Shown here piece after piece: positions 49,151 through 61,827 of a DNA stretch of 64,000 bases. The translations under genes were made by a program, and so were the position numbers. The stretch is taken from positions 558,001 to 622,000 of the forward strand of contig PQWQ01000012.1 of assembly GCA_002943765.1 (NCBI GenBank), given 5' to 3'. Position 1 is the first letter of the stretch. Every line of letters begins with the position of its first letter. The notes below the pieces were generated by a model, which was not told where the DNA came from, searched no databases, and was given only the letters and a program-made list of their open reading frames with translations. This DNA comes from Psoroptes ovis. Lineage: Eukaryota > Arthropoda > Arachnida > Sarcoptiformes > Psoroptidae.

Positions 49151-51054
49151 TATGACTAAACGGTGGCTTCCGTTCAATCGTGATAACCAAAGATATAACC
49201 AAAATATGAATTGTTTAATTTCATTTCAATAAAAGGATTGCTCCGAAATGCTCTGAAACAAAAAAATTCTGAATCATCAAAATGATGGCACAAAGATATT
49301 ATTGATGAAAATTCATTGAATTTTGCTGATCAGCGAATTATTTTTGCATGAATTGAATCAACATTTATGCACATTTATTAACATTTAAATGTTCATATTA
49401 TGACTTGTCTTCGGCTAAAATTCACTAAAATTTTTGATTATACAATTTTTTTAACCATGGAACAGCAGCAACAAGTGGTGGTGGTGGCGGTGTTGTTTAT
49501 TTATTCACACATACATTAACATTATACGCACACATAAAAATTCAAAAAAAAAAAAAAAATTCAATTCAACAATCATTTATTGATATTGCCTTGGCATTTT
49601 TTTTTCAATTTCCAATTTTATTGCTTGAAAAATGCCAGCAAACATCTTCAAAGCACTTCGTATGAGAACTCATATACATTTCTAGACATATTTGATGAAC
49701 GAATCGAAACGAAACATTTCCAAATTTATATCTAATTCTAAACAACGATTAAACAAATTCCTTGCTTTGAAACATCAAATATGTCTTAAGCACAAAAATA
49801 TATAATCCTTACATACAGCCACTTATACATAATAATAATTCATTCGCATAAGATTTGAAACAATTCTTCAAATCGAAAAACATTGCCTGATTCCATTTTA
49901 CATGACTAAAAGCTGAATCAAGAAAACGGGATCCAAAAGCTCGCTGAGCATCTTAGTTCATTCTATCATTAATTCATTCATACATTCTCTCTCATTGAAT
50001 GATCATCAATGGATCCATTCGTGAATCTTGAACAGCATCCTGAACTGAACTTACATCCACAACTGTGTTTGTAATGGTGCGCTTGTAAACTCTTAAACAT
50101 TTTTTTTCCTCGTTCATAGATTCAAGAAAAATCAAGCAAAAAAGAAAAAATTCATAATTCTCGAAAACGAGGTCAACAAACAAATATTATATTATTCACA
50201 TTCTTACTTCTTATGTAAGTCTCTATGTACCATTTATTTCATGATTCAAATTTATATTTGGCAGCAAATGAAAGAAGAAGAAGAAGAAGAAATCGACATA
50301 AGACAAATATATAATTTCATAAAATAACATTTCAAATACTAAATATTCATACATTTTTTGTAAATTTCTTAGATAAAAGCAGGCAACTAGAGATGGTCAT
50401 AAATTGAATATTCGAAATGTGTTTAACAAATTATCATTTCTTATATGTTTGTTCGAATTCGACAAGCGTAACAAGATTCGCTGAATATTTTTTTTTTTTT
50501 TTTTTTGAATATTTTTATCTGTATTCAAAGGGGTTATTATTATCATCGATAATCTTTTGCTGCAGAACATTTACCGAAAGATAAAAATAATATCTGTCGA
50601 TCGATGAAATTATTGACCTAATTATTTTATTTACCTGAATTACTATGGTTACTACCTGACTAATCCTGGTGAATTAATGAATGAATGAATTTTTCGTTTT
50701 AATTCGCGAAATTCAAATGGAAATTCAAATGTGATTAAATCGTTTTGATGCAGTGAATTTTTTTGTGCAGACTTTTCTTAATTGAAAATAATCAAGACTG
50801 AGGAAAATTAATTCAAATTACATCAGCTCAGCGAGAAAAAATTTGTAATTTCTTGGTAAATTTCCTAAGATTTTAGACGAATTTCTTCATTCGAATCATC
50901 ATTCAAAACATCTTATAATTCGTAGCCAGAGAAAAATTCTCAGAAATTAATTTTAAATTTTCTAAATTTTTGGGTAAATTTTCAGAAATTATCTGCAACA
51001 ATTTGCAAGTGAAAAACCTTTCAAAAAAAAAAAAAAAAAACTTAGACCTTAAGC
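49151..51054. other. Gene-free A/T-rich stretch between two hAT MITEs
   Basis: Only A/T tracts (49545-49558, 50490-50506), a GGT run near 49475-49490 and GAA runs near 50273-50292. No gene is supported. Confidence 0.4.
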
Positions 51055-51062
51055 GTCTAAGC

Positions 51063-51226
51063 CAGTGATTCCCAAACTTTTTGGGGCCATAGCCCACTTT
51101 CACAAAAAAAAATATTCTCTATCGCCCACCTCTTAAGAAATGTCCATTGCCCATGGACCATCATCGCCCACCTGAATTGCTGAATCGCCCACTGGTGGGC
51201 GATATCGCCCAGTTTGGGAATCACTG
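51063..51226. mobile_element. hAT-type MITE, 164 bp, second family
   Basis: The element starts CAGTGATTCCCAAACTTTTT and ends AGTTTGGGAATCACTG. A perfect 8-bp target duplication GTCTAAGC lies at 51055-51062 and 51227-51234. The interior repeats CGCCCAC several times, including CGCCCACTGGTGGGCG. It differs from the element at 48956, so a separate hAT family is involved. Non-coding. Confidence 0.95.
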
Positions 51227-51234
51227 GTCTAAGC

Positions 51235-54200
51235 TATGCTAATATATGCAGTAACATTAATGTTAATGATAATAATAATGATAATCGCAGTAAATTTTGA
51301 ATAATTTTGGCTGTTTGGTCGTTGTAATGAGGATTATAATTATTTTAAATATGTGAAAACATGGAAATTTCGTAAAAAAAAAAAATTGAAATTAATTTAA
51401 ATTTTGTTCTGTTTTGTTTCATTGGTCATTTTACACCTGAAAATGGTCAGCTGAATAAATGGAAGCAAAATTCTCAAATTATGCAAAGTTTTTGCACCAT
51501 CAAGACTTTGAAAATGCTCGAAACGACCCTTTTGCATTCGTCGAAAAGGCTCCACCATTGCGTTTCAAGCAAATTTTTTCTCCTAAATGCAATTTTTTTC
51601 CAAAAGCAATTTTACATAATTGAAATATATATATTCAACAAGTGGTTGTTGTTCATATGAAAAAAATTGAATGTAAAATCACTGTAAATGAATTTAAATG
51701 GAAGTAAAAAAAACGATTATTTTGACAAAATAATTTCCAATGTGTAACATTTAATGTAACATTGGAAAATTTCGAAAATTTCTTAGATTGCTGCGCAAAC
51801 ATTCCGTGCACTCGAAGTTCAAGCGTTTTGGCTGTAAATTGGGCGCTTTTAGGCGCCCATCGACCGCAAAGATTCGAAATTTTTCACTGCTTTTCCATCG
51901 AAAATTCAGTTCAACATTCGTACTACGACACATAAGAAAAAAACTCGTTTTTAACCTAAATATTTTCATTTTTAGCTGTTTTTATGAGCTAACTCAAAAC
52001 TAATAACATGATTCCATTCGGAGATCCGTTCGAGATTCATTGATTCATTCAATGCGCAGTAAGATTCAAAATTAAATATTCGCCAGGTAAATGGCGAATT
52101 ACATCGAAAAAATTCCTGAAAAGTAGAATTCAAGTTTCTCACAATTACTTTTCAATGCTCAAAAGTGGAAAAAAAATGAAATTTTTCTTCCATACAATTT
52201 CAATTACAACTCGAAAACTACTCAATTCATTCATTCACTCATCTTACAATATTTTCTGTCTTCAGCATCAACATTCTCATTCAGCCAGTTCAAAATTTCG
52301 TGACCTCAATTCCGTAGATTTTCATTTGAATTTTGAATAAAAAACAAATACAAACAAACAAAAAACAATGAAATTCATATTAAAATATAAAACAATAATC
52401 GATTAAAATTGATTGAATGAATTTCGAAAATTTGAAAACATTTTGTTTGGAGCAATTTTGTAATTGAAATTATGGAAAACTAAGCGAAATTTGAAATCAA
52501 TGCATAAATTTGAAATCGTCATTTGAAATTCAATCGAAAATCTTCAAATTTCTTTTGATTCTTGTCAACTGCTCAGCCAGTTACTCACTTTTGAGCCAGT
52601 TTTCAGTCAAAAAATCATAGGAATCATGAAGTACGGCTAAAGAAATTATAAAATCAAGGAATGAGTTTCACTCAAATTCATATTTTTGAAAACAGGTCAA
52701 TCGATCTATGATTACATTCGAATCGATTAAGATTCATTTTTATTTATTCTCATAGAAAATACATGGAAATTTTTCGACATTTGAAAGCTCTATTTAGAAA
52801 TTATATAAATGGAGAGAAATTTTCTCTGAATTTTTCTCCTCGAATTCTTATGAAAAAAGTAAAAAATTTCTTTCCAGTAAAACTCTTTTTGCCAGCCGAA
52901 TATGGCAAATTCATGATTATGGCAAACATCAATTTGAATTTCAACTTGAATTTGGAATACCATGGAAAACATTGAATTATGAATTATGGAACAACATTGA
53001 ATCATGGATTTCTTCTCAAATCTTAAAAAGATGAGCTCCTACAAAAAAACCATAAGCTGTTTATGTGTATAACCAATTGATTCAGTGATTCATCAGGCGA
53101 TTCTAAATCAAGTCAATTCAAATTCGAGTCAATAACCCTTTACATTACTCGGCCTTCTTCCTGTCGGAAGCCCAGGGTGGATTTTGAAAATCATTTTGTC
53201 TTGGTAAAAACCGTTTCAAGGGTTTTAGCTGAAAATCCAGCTACACATTGAAAAATGAACAAGCACAAAACAATAACCTTTGTAAAAGGCTATACATTTG
53301 TTGAAGAATTTAAATTTTTTCAAATTTAATCTTAAATTCAAATCTAAATTTTTGAATTATTGGATAAATAAATAAATTTTTTCACAAATAATTCGACAGA
53401 ACATGGGAAAATGATTTCTTTTCATTTCATTCATTTGATTCATTCATTCAAATTAATATTTTCATGAATACTTCCATTAAATTTACCATTCAATATTGTT
53501 GGATAAAAATGAATTATCTTTGGCCCTAAGAACGTAAAAAAGAGAGAGAGACAAAGACCTGAAGAAAAAAAAGCCATTAAATAAGATTGGCTGACAGATG
53601 TTTCGTATTTGGTCGTTGTTGAAGAATAATTTTCTTTTGTGTTCCATCATCATCATCATCATCAACAATTGTTCAACCATTTCCACCATCAGTTCCATCA
53701 TCAACGAATTTGAATAAATGTTCAACATGTTTACTTTTAAATGTCATTCAAAATTCAAATTCAGTCACATATTCGTTCGTTCATTCATTCAGGTATATAC
53801 CTTCAATTAGGTATTATTTATTATTATTCGTTTGATCTAACGTTTTAGATCTAATTTCATTCAGTTTAAAAATTCACAAAATATCGGATTTGACAATTTT
53901 CACTGTTCCGTCGTTCGTAGTCGTCATTTGTAGGAATGTATTGTGTTATTAACGAATGAATTATTTTTCAAATTTCATTCTTCTTCAATGAATATTCAAA
54001 TATGAGGACCATATGGGACATTAAGAACGAAAATTTGAACCGAAAATTTTAAATAAAATCAAAGAATGTAAAATCAACAACAATAGATTTGACCTTTTTT
54101 TTCTTTTTCCACATTTCTTTCGTTGATCAAATTGATTTCATTTGTCATCCTGTGTGTACACAGAGAAAACTTGCCAGAAATAGGTACTAGAACAAGGTAC

Positions 54201-55876
54201 TAACCTTATCAATTGTTGAATTTTTTTTTTGGTTTTGGAACCTTGCGAGAGAAAGCTTTCCCACATTATGGAAAATGGATGAAAAAATGAATAATTCGGG
54301 AATTATTTCAATATTCTCACACGTTACACACATCCATCCTGTTCACAAATGTTCAAATTCAGATTTCAGAAAAATTCATCTCGGAAAATTCATTTCTTCT
54401 TGAATATTGTTCACATATTTTGATAGCACTGAACAATGGGGAAACAAATGATGGTAAAATTTAAATTCAAATTCAAACAATGATAATCGTGTAACATATT
54501 GAATAACCGACTTTTTTTTTTTTTTTTTGATAGACATTTGTGGCCACTGTTGTTACACATTTCAAAAATATTTAAGGTTCAGTCTGTACCTTTTGGTTAA
54601 ACACAGCCAAATACAGGTAAGTAGCGAATATACATGAATATAATTTATCGACAACGGAAAACCTAATTCAATGAGACCTTATTTCTCTGGTATCTATTTG
54701 TGGATCGTAACACCAAGCAATCTTTGCTGGTTGTTGATAACGATTTTGTACTTTGGTACTACCAACTTGGTAAGGTTTGAACATGTCACATTGTGCGTAT
54801 GTGTGTGTGTGAGTATTTGTATTTCGATATATGTATTTGAATTCATTAATTCTCATTGTTTAAAATACATATTGAACACATGAAGTTCAATCGGAATGAA
54901 TTGAATATCGAATTGAAATTCAATTTTGAATCAAAGATTTGACACAAAACGAATTTCTATTGTTCAATGATGAAGAAAAAAACTGAATCAATTGAAATTG
55001 TTACTTGAATCGAATTGAAATAACCTGAAAGCAATTTCAATGAATTTACAAATTGAACTTTGAATTTTTTGGAGAAAATTCAATTGTGTGTAGCAAGGAC
55101 CAAAAACAACCGGGGACCTGTTCCGAATTTTCGTGCCCCTTTTTGGGCAAAATTCATTTGTCTGGTTCATATTTTTAAGGGAACTTATTGTCATTATAAC
55201 CACTCTAGCGAATGGTGAACACATATACAACAGTAAATATATTACAAATATCCTGATAACCAAACATACACACAATTTGATTCAATTGATGATAATTCAT
55301 CAACGAAAAAAAAACAGATAAACATTGTCTGAAACCTTTTTTTCCCCCCAAAGAAACAATTTTGAATTTGTCAATTTGAATTTGACTAAGAAGGAAAAAA
55401 TTGTCCATATCGCTCAGCCCTAGCGCAGCATGGTCGATTGTGTTTGATTAAATGAGAATAATAGATAGAGAGAGAAAAATAGGCTGAATAAGTTTAAGGG
55501 TAAGTACCTAAGAAATCTAAGAAAAATTGAAAAAAAAAACAAATTCTTATCAATTGTCAAGATAGAATCTTGACCTTTTGATCCTAGTTACGGACCTGAT
55601 TGGACCAAATTTTCTATTTTCTCAGAAATTCTAAGCCATATTTTATTCTTTTGTTTTGTCGAAAGAGGAAAACCACCGAGGCCATAAGATAACATAAGGG
55701 TACACAAAGGTGGAAACCTTAGAGGAGAAAACCGGGACAGCTTTTTCCATCTTCCATTGCTTCAATTCCTAATATTTACTTTGATGATTTATGCACACAA
55801 TAATAGCTGCGCAAGCTGTTGTCACTGTTGTTCGTTCAAATATTCGTACAATATGCCTGTTTAACACATATCTATC

Positions 55877-55911
<35 letters not shown>

Positions 55912-56926
55912 ATCCGAATCAATAAATGGTTTGTGCTTTGTAGGTCTTTGAACTGTTGTTGCTGTTATTTTGAATTCAAAAAAATAAAAAATTTGATAAC
56001 AAACAAATGGCATACAGAAGAACAAAATGGCAAAATATTTTTATGAAAATCTGTACAATAAAATTTGATATACACCACAAACGATTCAATCATAATGGTA
56101 ACGAAAGATTCTCAAATTGTCATTTGATTTCATAGCTGTTTGTATTTGTCTGTTTTGTTTCTATCGAATTCAGAATCAAATATTTACAAATAATCTTTGA
56201 ATATTTGATATTTTATTTGGTTGCTCATTGATCGTTTATGATAAATGATCGATGATTTTAAAATAGACAAAATGAACAGAACAAATTCAATTTGATAAAA
56301 CTTTGATCAAAATCAGTCAAATGAAATGATGATCAAATGATCGAATGAATCGATCGACCTTTGGATATTCTTATTTCACTATGATCGCTTTGAATTAGAA
56401 TCAATACAATCATTGATTGAAAATCGATACATTTTGTCAATTGTCAAATGATTAAGGCTAAATTAATCCAGAAAAATATTTTCAATCAAAATTCAAAGAA
56501 TATTTGAAATTCTTTAAATTCTTCACCCTAATAATTCAATCAACAATTAGGAAGTTTTTTCAATGAATGTCAAAATATTTTTTGCTTTAATTACTCATTT
56601 GAAAGATTATCATTTTAAAACAAAATTTCAAACATTCCAATAAATAATTGAAAATAATTGATTCAAATCAATCAACATGGTAACCGATTTGATGTATGCA
56701 CAATATGCAATACAATTATTTTCAATTATGCTTTAAATGCAAATGATCATTTTCATGATTATTATTAATAATCAAAAAATATTGAAATTGAAACTAAATG
56801 AATCAATAAATGATAATAAATAATTTTAAATTTCAATAATGATCATTTCATTATTGTATTGAAACATATATTGTTAATATCAATGAATTCTGAATTGAAA
56901 ATTTTAATTATTTTCAATTTCAAATA
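51235..56926. other. Gene-free A/T-rich stretch with scattered G+C-richer patches
   Basis: Patches at 51780-51870 (hairpin TGGGCGC facing GCGCCCA at 51840-51859), 53140-53190, 55105-55150 and 55670-55745 differ in composition from the rest and may be old element or gene remnants. None gives a recognisable protein. TGCGCA sites occur at 51792, 52053 and 55808. A CA microsatellite lies at 55877. Confidence 0.35.
55877..55904. repeat. (CA)14 microsatellite
   Basis: Fourteen CA units seen directly. Confidence 0.93.
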
Positions 56927-57006
56927 TTAGGTTGTCCGAAAAGTTCTTTCCGCTTAATCGATAGAGTTGCTAATGAAAATCGGCCAGAACTTTCTGGACA
57001 ACCTGA
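56927..57006 (+). mobile_element. Mariner-type palindromic MITE, single copy
   Basis: An 80-bp element begins TTAGGTTGTCCGAAAAGTTC after a TA and ends AACTTTCTGGACAACCTGA. The centre (GCTTAATCGATAGAGTTG) aligns with the copy at 45632. The right TA has mutated to TC. Confidence 0.87.
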
Positions 57007-59435
57007 TCGTTTAAATGGTTCCGAAACCAAATGATAATAAATCAATGATCAATAAAAATCTCTATGGAGATTGCATTTGCTGTTCAATGGAATTTGTTCG
57101 TTTTACATCGTTCAAATGAAACAATTTGACAATAAAATTCAACTTTCATTTTTCCCGATGATCGAAGAAATTCCCGCTTGAAATTCCCGAAATTTATTTG
57201 AAATCGAATCATCATTGAATTATCATTGAATCATCAAATAAAATCAATCATAAGACCAATCTATATCCGATATTCGACTATTTAAAATCAAATTGAATTG
57301 AATCAAAGATCATACGTTTGAACTAATTTCATTTTTCATATAAATATCACATGATTCTATGATATGGTGAATCGATCGATATGTTCGATAATGATGAATT
57401 GATAATTGAATCTTTAAATTTGTTCATTCAAAAACAAATTCAAAATTCATACAAGCAAACAATCAAATTTGATTGATTTGCATATTTGTATTTTGCGAAT
57501 AAATTTTTGAAAAATGAAAAATATCTCAAATCTTTGTGATATCGAATTTGATCGAATTCAATTTCTTTGCTTGAATATTATTTATTCATTCATTTGTTTA
57601 TCAAAATTATTGAAAATCAAATCTAAATCAACATCGAAATCGGAAAATTTGGAAAATTTCTGGCAAAAAATTCATTCTCCATTCAATTCAAAATCAATAA
57701 TTCATAGCATTAAGCATATCAAGAGCGAAGCGAAAATTCGAATTATCATCAAAATGTACGAAAATTATTGATTAAAAGTGGCTGTATTTGGCCCTAAAAA
57801 ATTTTTGTTTTTTCAAAAATCAATGCAATCGAATGATTTGATTAAATGAATGATTCTGGTTGTCATTGATCATCGATAACTGCTTTGAATTTAGAAAAAA
57901 CAATCGGATTACTTGATATTCATTCAATCATTTCAAAAATTCAATTGTACAATGATTGTCTTGTCGGTTTTTGCGTCTCTTTTTTGTCATGAAATTTCCA
58001 AATTAATTCAACTAATTTATTGTTAATTGCCTATGCTATGCCTATGTTGAATCAATCATCGATTGCCAAGGCATAGTACAACAAATTGTAAAACAAAATA
58101 AATGAAAATATACCGGTAACAATAATATATGATTTAGGTGATATATTGGTCACACATCTAGGCGACAATTATTATTGTTTGTTAATTATTATTATTATCA
58201 TCATTAAATCATTACATTCAAAATGAAACCATATATAAAAAATGAAAAAAAAAAACATTAAACAATAATTTACAATAAAATAAACAAGGACAATTATCAG
58301 TAAATGGATATGAAATCAATTATCATATTTATTATTATCGTATGTGGATATAAATAAATTGTCATCGTATAAATTCATATTTAAATAATACGGAAATCCG
58401 CCGCATATTTTTCATTTGAAAATGAATTATCAGATTTTTGGCTCTTGGTGATCGGGGATGCTGTCGCTGGTTATGTGTGGATAATATATGGATGTACGAT
58501 TCCAGATTTATCTAGATCAAAAACTTTTGTTTAAATAATTTTTTTAGAAAAAAATAACAATTATTTTGTTTGATGAGTGATGATGATGACTGAAAACACC
58601 CAATCAAAAACAAATAGAAAATTGTGATTATTGTTCCTGGTTCAATTAATTTATTACAATTATCATTGATATTTGATGATGAATATCGACTGTAGTTGCA
58701 ATCATTTTGGTCGATTGTCAATGGACATTGTGTTCAATGGACATTCACTGATTGAAATGAAAGAGTCATCGAAAAGGGTCGAAAAACTTTGAATTTTTCA
58801 AAAGTTTTGAATTCAATTTATTTAAATTAATCTAGATTTTCAAAATATCACAGATTTTCCGGTAAATTTTCAATGAAAATCAATCACCAATGATTCATTC
58901 GCATAGCGCATTCATTGAATTATTAAGTTCATCGAATTGAGTGAAACGATTGAATGAAAAATTGAATTATTTTAGCAATTTAAAAATTGATTTTGTAATC
59001 AATTTAATGAGAAACAACGTCACTCTTTGCTGATGAATCAATTAATTAATCAAATTATTTTTCATTAAATTGATTGATTCAAACACAGGATGAATAAATG
59101 ACGGTGGACATTGGCCTCAAATAATCAAAAAATTGAATTTAGCTTATTTTGTTTTCTGGGATTTTTTCATTTCTCTGATCAATCGTCTATTTTTTGATTG
59201 TTTCAATTTGAAATTTTGCGAAATTTTTTTTGGTGGAAACCGAAAGAACATTTGAAATTTTTTTTTGATAGGTTGAAACCTACAAAAAAATCAAATTAGA
59301 TCATCCGGTTCGATTGTTGTTGTTGTTGACACTAATTCAATGATGGACTAATTGTTATGATTCGGTTTTTTTTCTGCAGAAATCGAAATGATTTCAAACA
59401 AAAATTTCCATTCACATTCATAATGATTAACACAA
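57007..59435. other. Gene-free A/T-rich stretch upstream of ADAT3
   Basis: No exon is supported. An 85-codon frame at 57514-57771 is Ser/Lys/Ile-rich and unrecognised. The rest is A/T tracts and ATT repeats. Confidence 0.4.
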
Positions 59436-59470
59436 GGTTTTTTAATCCTTGGTGAGCAAGGATTAAAACC
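59436..59470. repeat. Hairpin upstream of ADAT3
   Basis: GGTTTTTTAATCCTTG faces CAAGGATTAAAACC around a GTGAG loop, with two unpaired T in the left arm. It lies about 50 bp left of the tandem DRE motifs and could mark the end of an upstream element or a promoter boundary. Confidence 0.7.
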
Positions 59471-59517
59471 TCGAATTATTTGAAAATTCAAATCTCCCAC
59501 CAAAACAAACAAAACTC

Positions 59518-59534
59518 TATCGATAGTATCGATA
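59518..59534. promoter_or_regulatory. Tandem DRE (TATCGATA) motifs, ADAT3 promoter
   Basis: TATCGATA occurs twice with one base between (59518-59525 and 59527-59534), about 120-140 bp before the ADAT3 start codon. In flies this octamer is the DREF/BEAF-32 site of housekeeping promoters. A housekeeping tRNA-modification gene is a fitting target. The motifs are seen; their use in this organism is inference. Confidence 0.6.
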
Positions 59535-59655
59535 GTTTTGAAGATTTGTTTACTGAAAAAATGTGATTTTTTTTGAATTTTAAAAATTTAAAAAATTTTA
59601 AAAATCTCGAAACAATTAAATAAAACATTGTTCAAATCAATGAATTTTTTGAAAA

Positions 59656-60983
59656 ATGTTTGATAATGAAATTATACTCACTGATAATTATCGATCCGAT
59701 GCTATATCAACAGGTAGGAATTCGTTGAATTCGTTGTTTTTTTTGCTGGAATTAATTTCGTTTAACATTTCTTTTTCGATTTTAAAGTAAATGCCTTGGC
59801 ATTAAATGTCACGGATAAAACAAAATTAACACGATTAATGAAATTGTTATCCACATCACTGCCAATGTCAAAAATATCGATGAAACATTTGAAACGTATA
59901 AATTCAAAACATAAGAATAATGATGATGAAAAATTGTTTCAAATATTAATTTGTCCCGTACAAACAACAATCGATCTACAAATATTAAATGATGAAGATA
60001 ATTCCGATGAACAAAAACTAATTAAACAAACAATCAACAATTTGCAAATGATTGATGAAAATCTACATCGAATATTAGCCGAAGAATATGATTTGGATGA
60101 TTTTTTCATTGTAAAAGTTGCACGTGAAAATCCATTGACACGGATACAATTCCAGCGATTATCATCATTATGGCCATTGAATTATTTTGAGAATAAATAG
60201 TAAATTGAATTTTTTCAAATAATTTTCAAATTGAATAATTATTTTATTCCTTTTACAAATCACAGAAGAAAACAAGAGAAATGAAAATGTCTAAAATTTT
60301 ATTTTTATTTTTTTTCTAATTCAATTTTTCAAAGCATAACTAAATGTATGGATGGAAGCATATACACCAATGATCAATGGTCGAAAATTCATGAATTAAT
60401 GAATGAAACATTGAATATGTTGACTTATGAATATGATTCATCTTCAACAAGTGAAACATCAGAAACAGCTAAAGCAACTGAAACCTCAAAAACATCATCA
60501 TCGCCTTTAATGGCGGCCATAATAGTCAAGGATAATGGCAAACGAATTGTAACGAAAACACTTTCAAGGTCTACGAATACGAATCATCCATTACATCATG
60601 CCGTTATCGTTGCGATAATGAATGTTTCAAATTTACATCGTAATTGTAAACAACAGCAACAGCAGCAACAAAAGATATTAAATAATCCAGATTATTCAAA
60701 TTTATCCGAAAATGATAATTATGAAAATGATTATCTTTGCAATGATTATGATTGTTTCCTTAGTCAAGAACCATGTATTATGTGTGCAATGGCTTTGATA
60801 CATTCCAGAATTCGGCGGGTATTTTTTTTCGAACCATCATCGTCTTCATCCACCAACAACATCGATAACGAATGCAGCGATCAACCATATACAATGGAGA
60901 AATTACATCAAAACGCGAATCTAAATCATCGACATGAAGTATGGCGGCTGACTAGGAAATGTAAAAAACAGCGAATCATTTAA
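59656..60983 (+). CDS. ADAT3: tRNA-specific adenosine deaminase subunit ADAT3
   Basis: Three exons join as 59656-59713, 59788-60199 and 60335-60983 to give 372 residues (human about 350). Introns are 74 and 135 bp, with donors GTAGGA and GTAAAT and acceptors AAAG and CAAAG; phases agree. The N-terminal half ends with NPLTRIQFQRLSSLWPLNYF, the ADAT3-specific linker. The deaminase half has HPLHHAVIVAI, where the usual catalytic HAE is HAV, and QEPCIMCAMALIHSRIRRVF with the zinc-binding PCxxC. The end, NLNHRHEVWRL, is also typical. ADAT3 pairs with ADAT2 to convert A34 to inosine in tRNA anticodons; it is the non-catalytic, RNA-positioning subunit, and the Glu-to-Val change is a family trait. 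A Gln-rich insert lies between the two zinc half-sites. The gene is intact, with AATAAA about 100 bases downstream. Confidence 0.95.
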
Positions 60984-61081
60984 AAATACCAACACATATG
61001 ATCAAAAATCAGATCACAAATGATCATTTGGTCATTTTATTTAAAATCAATTATAATTAATTAATTGATTAATCAATGAAT

Positions 61082-61087
61082 AATAAA
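61082..61087 (+). terminator. Probable poly(A) signal of ADAT3
   Basis: AATAAA lies about 100 bases after the ADAT3 stop codon. Confidence 0.5.
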
Positions 61088-61827
61088 TTGATAATTTCAA
61101 GGATTCGGGAGCAAACATTTGTGACCGTATTTTCTTTGTCTTCGAAATTCTGTGATCCAAAAAAAGTGTTGGCCAAAAAAAAAACGACGAAATTAAAAGA
61201 AAATTAAAAAGATAAAATCAAAATAAAACACAAATGTGAAAGGCACAAAATAAAAATTGAAAAAATTAAAAATTGAAAATTGAAAAAATGAAATAAAAAT
61301 TTGTACAGGAAAAAAAATTAATTAATTTTTCTCAAAAAAAAAAAGAAAAAATTTAGGTCGAATAATTTTGTTTTTTCTGAAAAAATTTAATATTTACAAA
61401 CACACAGAGACACACACACAGTTAGTTAAATGTATAACACCACGGTGAATTGAGATCGAACTGGATAAATATCATTGTTGTTGCTGCTGTTATTCATGTT
61501 GCTGTGGTAAATGTCGTTGTATCGTCGGTTTTCACTTAGCCCCAGATAATTTCATAACAACAACAACACATATGAAACAAACGCGAATATTGCTTTTTCA
61601 TTTTTTTTTTTTTTTTCGTTAATTCACATTCAAATGTCGGTGTGTATTGTTGTGATGGCGGTGGTGGTGGTGGCGGCGGATAATTTCATGAGGATAAGAT
61701 CATGAAATTTTGAAATCCTTGATGTGTTTTCCATTAAATTCCATCATTATATCGATCATCGATGAATGTTACATTTTCATTATTTTTAATTTAATTTCTT
61801 CTCTCTTTCCATTCATATTCATTATTA
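61088..61827. other. Tail-to-tail intergenic region of ADAT3 and APBA
   Basis: Contains A tracts, a CA-rich patch at 61398-61420, CAA/GTT runs and a GGT/GGC run at 61658-61680. It must include the 3' UTR of the minus-strand gene. No exon is seen. Confidence 0.5.

Noticed and set aside
54671..54883. Plus frame with a Cys-Val run
   Set aside because: The run comes from a GT repeat; no family resemblance and an antisense frame is equally open.
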